NCBI GenBank assembly: GCA_963991145.1
Contig: CAXDOZ010000016.1
Span: 1-32,655 of the forward strand
Origin: CAXDOZ01 sp963991145
GTDB lineage: Bacteria; Bacteroidota; Bacteroidia; Chitinophagales; JABDMM01
Direction: 5' to 3'
Length of the DNA: 32,655 nt
Position 1 is the stretch's first letter, and each line of letters begins with the position of its first letter. The position numbers and the translations under genes were made by a program. This document shows positions 31,476-32,655 of this stretch, piece by piece. The notes beneath the pieces are model-generated. The model saw only the letters and a list, made by a program, of their open reading frames with translations, was not told where the DNA came from and searched no databases.

Positions 31476-31483
31476 TATCTTTG
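31476..31483 (+). promoter_or_regulatory. -7 promoter box for the Panacea-domain gene
   Basis: Reads TATCTTTG, exact to consensus, 10 bp before the ATG at 31494. The predicted leader is about 7 nt. Confidence 0.55.
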
Positions 31484-31493
31484 TTATTAACCC

Positions 31494-31979
31494 ATGAGCA
31501 AGTTCGATACATATAATCCTGTTACACGATACATTGTGGCTCTAGCCAGCTCTAAAGGAGATTTCGTAAGTAACAAAAAGCTACAAAAGCTTTTGTATTA
31601 CATACAAGCTTATTTTGTTGCTGTTAACGAGCCATTATTTCCTGAGGATTTCCAAGCGTGGGTTCACGGACCAGTATTACCTGAAGCATATAGAGAATTC
31701 AGAGAATTTGGATTCAATCCTATTGTTATTAATGACTTGACCAATCCCGAGGAAGAGATTGAGGAGTTTGAAAGGTCCTTCAACAATGAGGAACTTGAAT
31801 TGCTTCATGATGTTGTCAGATTCTATTTTACCAAAAAGTCATTTGAGCTAGAACTTCTTACTCATAGAGAATCTCCTTGGCTGGACGCTAGAGGAGATTT
31901 GCCAATGGATGCGCCATCGGAAGAAGTTATTACCAAGGAATCAATGGCAAGGTTTTATAGTCAATATATTGAAGATTAA
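31494..31979 (+). CDS. Panacea-domain (DUF4065, SocA-like) protein
   Basis: 161 residues. The Panacea/SocA fold is recognised from TRYIVALASSKGDFVSNKKLQKLLYYIQAYFVAV, then FQAWVHGPVLPEAYREFREFGF, and a C-terminal LLTHRESPWLDAR segment. Such proteins act as antitoxins with many unrelated toxins, or as adaptors (SocA). Usually the toxin gene is on the same strand beside it. Here no same-strand partner is visible: the neighbour is tRNA-Ala upstream and a convergent 147-residue gene 6 bp downstream. It has its own promoter. It may be a solitary Panacea protein or work with the convergent gene. Confidence 0.85.
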   Translation: MSKFDTYNPVTRYIVALASSKGDFVSNKKLQKLLYYIQAYFVAVNEPLFPEDFQAWVHGPVLPEAYREFREFGFNPIVINDLTNPEEEIEEFERSFNNEELELLHDVVRFYFTKKSFELELLTHRESPWLDARGDLPMDAPSEEVITKESMARFYSQYIED

Positions 31980-31985
31980 TTTCTT

Positions 31986-32429
31986 TTAATCTCCTGGATA
32001 TAGCTGGTGATCACAATCAGCCCAAACAATAAAAAACTTGGTATCTATAAAGAACCCAATAATTCTTCCATAATTATTTGTTCTTAGACTAAATTGCCAA
32101 GCCTCATCAACAAGTTGTTCCTCATTTGGCAACCCAAAACTGTCTTCTGAGACTCTAGGGTCTGACCAATTTACTCCATGACTTCTCCAAGTTTTTGACG
32201 GATTGTTTCTTAGCTCAGTAGCAGAAAGCTTAGATGCTTCTTTTAATCTATCGAGCAGGACTGTAAAGTAATCAATCTGTCTACCGTATGGATTAAACTT
32301 ATCATTCGCTTCGAAGTACTTAAAGGAAAATGATAGTAGCTCACGTAATCCACCTTGAATTTTTTCTTTTGAACCTTCTTCTTTTAGAATTTCTTGAAAA
32401 TTTGGCTTTTCAGGATTTATCTTACTCAT
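31986..32429 (-). CDS. Conserved hypothetical protein next to DNA methyltransferase (147 aa)
   Basis: 147 residues, no signal peptide or membrane segment. The first half is helical (LLSFSFKYFEANDKF, DYFTVLLDRLKEASKL). The second half ends with W-x-F-S-L-R-T-N-x-Y-G-R-I-I-G-F-F-I-D-x-x-F-F-I-V-W-A-D-C-D-H-Q-L-Y-P. A C-terminal R-[IV]-x-G-F...F-x-[IV]-[VW]-x-D-x-x-H-x-L-Y pattern recurs, as far as I recall, in small proteins encoded in toxin-antitoxin or restriction loci; I cannot verify this here. It starts 15 bp after the stop of the methyltransferase gene on the same strand, so the two are probably co-transcribed. It converges on the Panacea gene. No function is assigned. Confidence 0.75.
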   Translation of the reverse strand: MSKINPEKPNFQEILKEEGSKEKIQGGLRELLSFSFKYFEANDKFNPYGRQIDYFTVLLDRLKEASKLSATELRNNPSKTWRSHGVNWSDPRVSEDSFGLPNEEQLVDEAWQFSLRTNNYGRIIGFFIDTKFFIVWADCDHQLYPGD

Positions 32430-32444
32430 GTTGTTGGTTGTCGT

Positions 32445-32655
32445 TTACAAAAAATCTACCTTATCAATCTCTTTCATAAGCCTATCAGTTTCCATTAGTG
32501 CAACTATTATCTTCTGATAGTGCCGGATATCCTCAAAAGACAATTGCTTCCCCTTACGATCTTTAAGCCACTTTTGAGCTGGCTGATAGCCCCCAATGTA
32601 AAACTCCCAGGCAGTTACTGGAACTCCATCAAAATACTGCTCATCATTTATCCAT
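32445..32655 (-). CDS. C-terminal end of a DNA methyltransferase/type ISP restriction enzyme (5' part outside window)
   Basis: The last 69 codons of a leftward gene that extends beyond the right edge. The visible residues include VPVTAWEFYIGGYQPAQKWL, then KDRKGKQLSFEDIRHYQKII and MKEIDKVDFL. The W-x-[FY]-x-[IV]-GGYQ-P-x-x-KWLKDRKGRxLSxxDIxHYQKI pattern is the characteristic C-terminal end of large N6-adenine methyltransferases of the type ISP restriction-modification class, where it belongs to the target-recognition region. Methylase and any helicase/nuclease motifs would lie outside the window, so I cannot tell whether it is a full restriction enzyme or an orphan methylase. Confidence 0.82.
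   Translation of the reverse strand, partial: WINDEQYFDGVPVTAWEFYIGGYQPAQKWLKDRKGKQLSFEDIRHYQKIIVALMETDRLMKEIDKVDFL

Overview
The window is a piece of a Bacteroidetes (probably Flavobacteriia/Cytophagia-type) chromosome. The evidence is a PorT-family type IX secretion gene, a protein with a type IX C-terminal sorting domain, a tmRNA tag ending in ALAA, type B ribosomal protein L31, a fused E1 alpha/beta dehydrogenase, and promoters with the Bacteroidetes -7 element TAnnTTTG rather than a -10/-35 pair. It is not a phage or plasmid. Most of it is well-ordered core chromosome with short intergenic gaps.

Layout. 1-3740 holds the 3' end of dnaG and a leftward ubiE/menG-porT-phosphopantetheinyl transferase operon, then engB and a YkuK-like RNase H-fold gene. 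3914-11511 runs rightward: rpmE2, then a translationally coupled run of GlmU-like protein, tpiA, prmA and a 1503-residue exported protein of unknown function. 11514-15304 has a fused 2-oxoacid dehydrogenase E1 (leftward) and a class I aminotransferase (rightward). 15347-31143 is dominated by leftward sulfur genes: sulfide:quinone oxidoreductase, two CstB-like persulfide dioxygenase-rhodanese fusions, a split YeeE/YedE sulfur transporter, two lipoprotein rhodaneses, a DUF202 membrane protein, a SulP transporter, a Crp/Fnr regulator and a sterol-desaturase-family hydroxylase. They are interrupted by a saccharopine-dehydrogenase-like gene, tmRNA, a decayed GIY-YIG nuclease, a small lipoprotein, a SlyD-like isomerase and a secreted choice-of-anchor protein. 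31248-32655 holds tRNA-Ala(GGC), a Panacea/SocA-like gene, an unknown 147-residue protein and the 3' end of a DNA methyltransferase, which looks like the edge of an accessory or defence segment.

Main discovery. Six leftward transcription units (SQR, both persulfide dioxygenases, the YeeE pair, the SulP operon, and the hydroxylase-Crp/Fnr operon itself) carry a 14-bp dyad of the form GTGAC-N4-GTCAC or GTGAT-N4-ATCAC, each followed by exactly 22 nt and then a TAnnTTT(G/A)-type -7 box. This puts the dyad centre near -41, the class II activator position. The Crp/Fnr protein encoded in the cluster has an R-E-x-x-S-R recognition helix that fits GTGA half-sites, and a C-x5-CC cluster in its sensory domain. 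I read this as a self-regulated sulfide/persulfide-response regulon, with the Crp/Fnr protein as its probable activator. The dyads and spacing are seen directly; the regulator assignment and the signal are inference.

How the genes would work together: SQR oxidises sulfide to persulfide and feeds electrons to menaquinone (the ubiE/menG product). The CstB-like proteins convert persulfide to sulfite and thiosulfate. Rhodaneses move sulfane sulfur, and the YeeE/YedE and SulP proteins move sulfur species or anions across the membrane.
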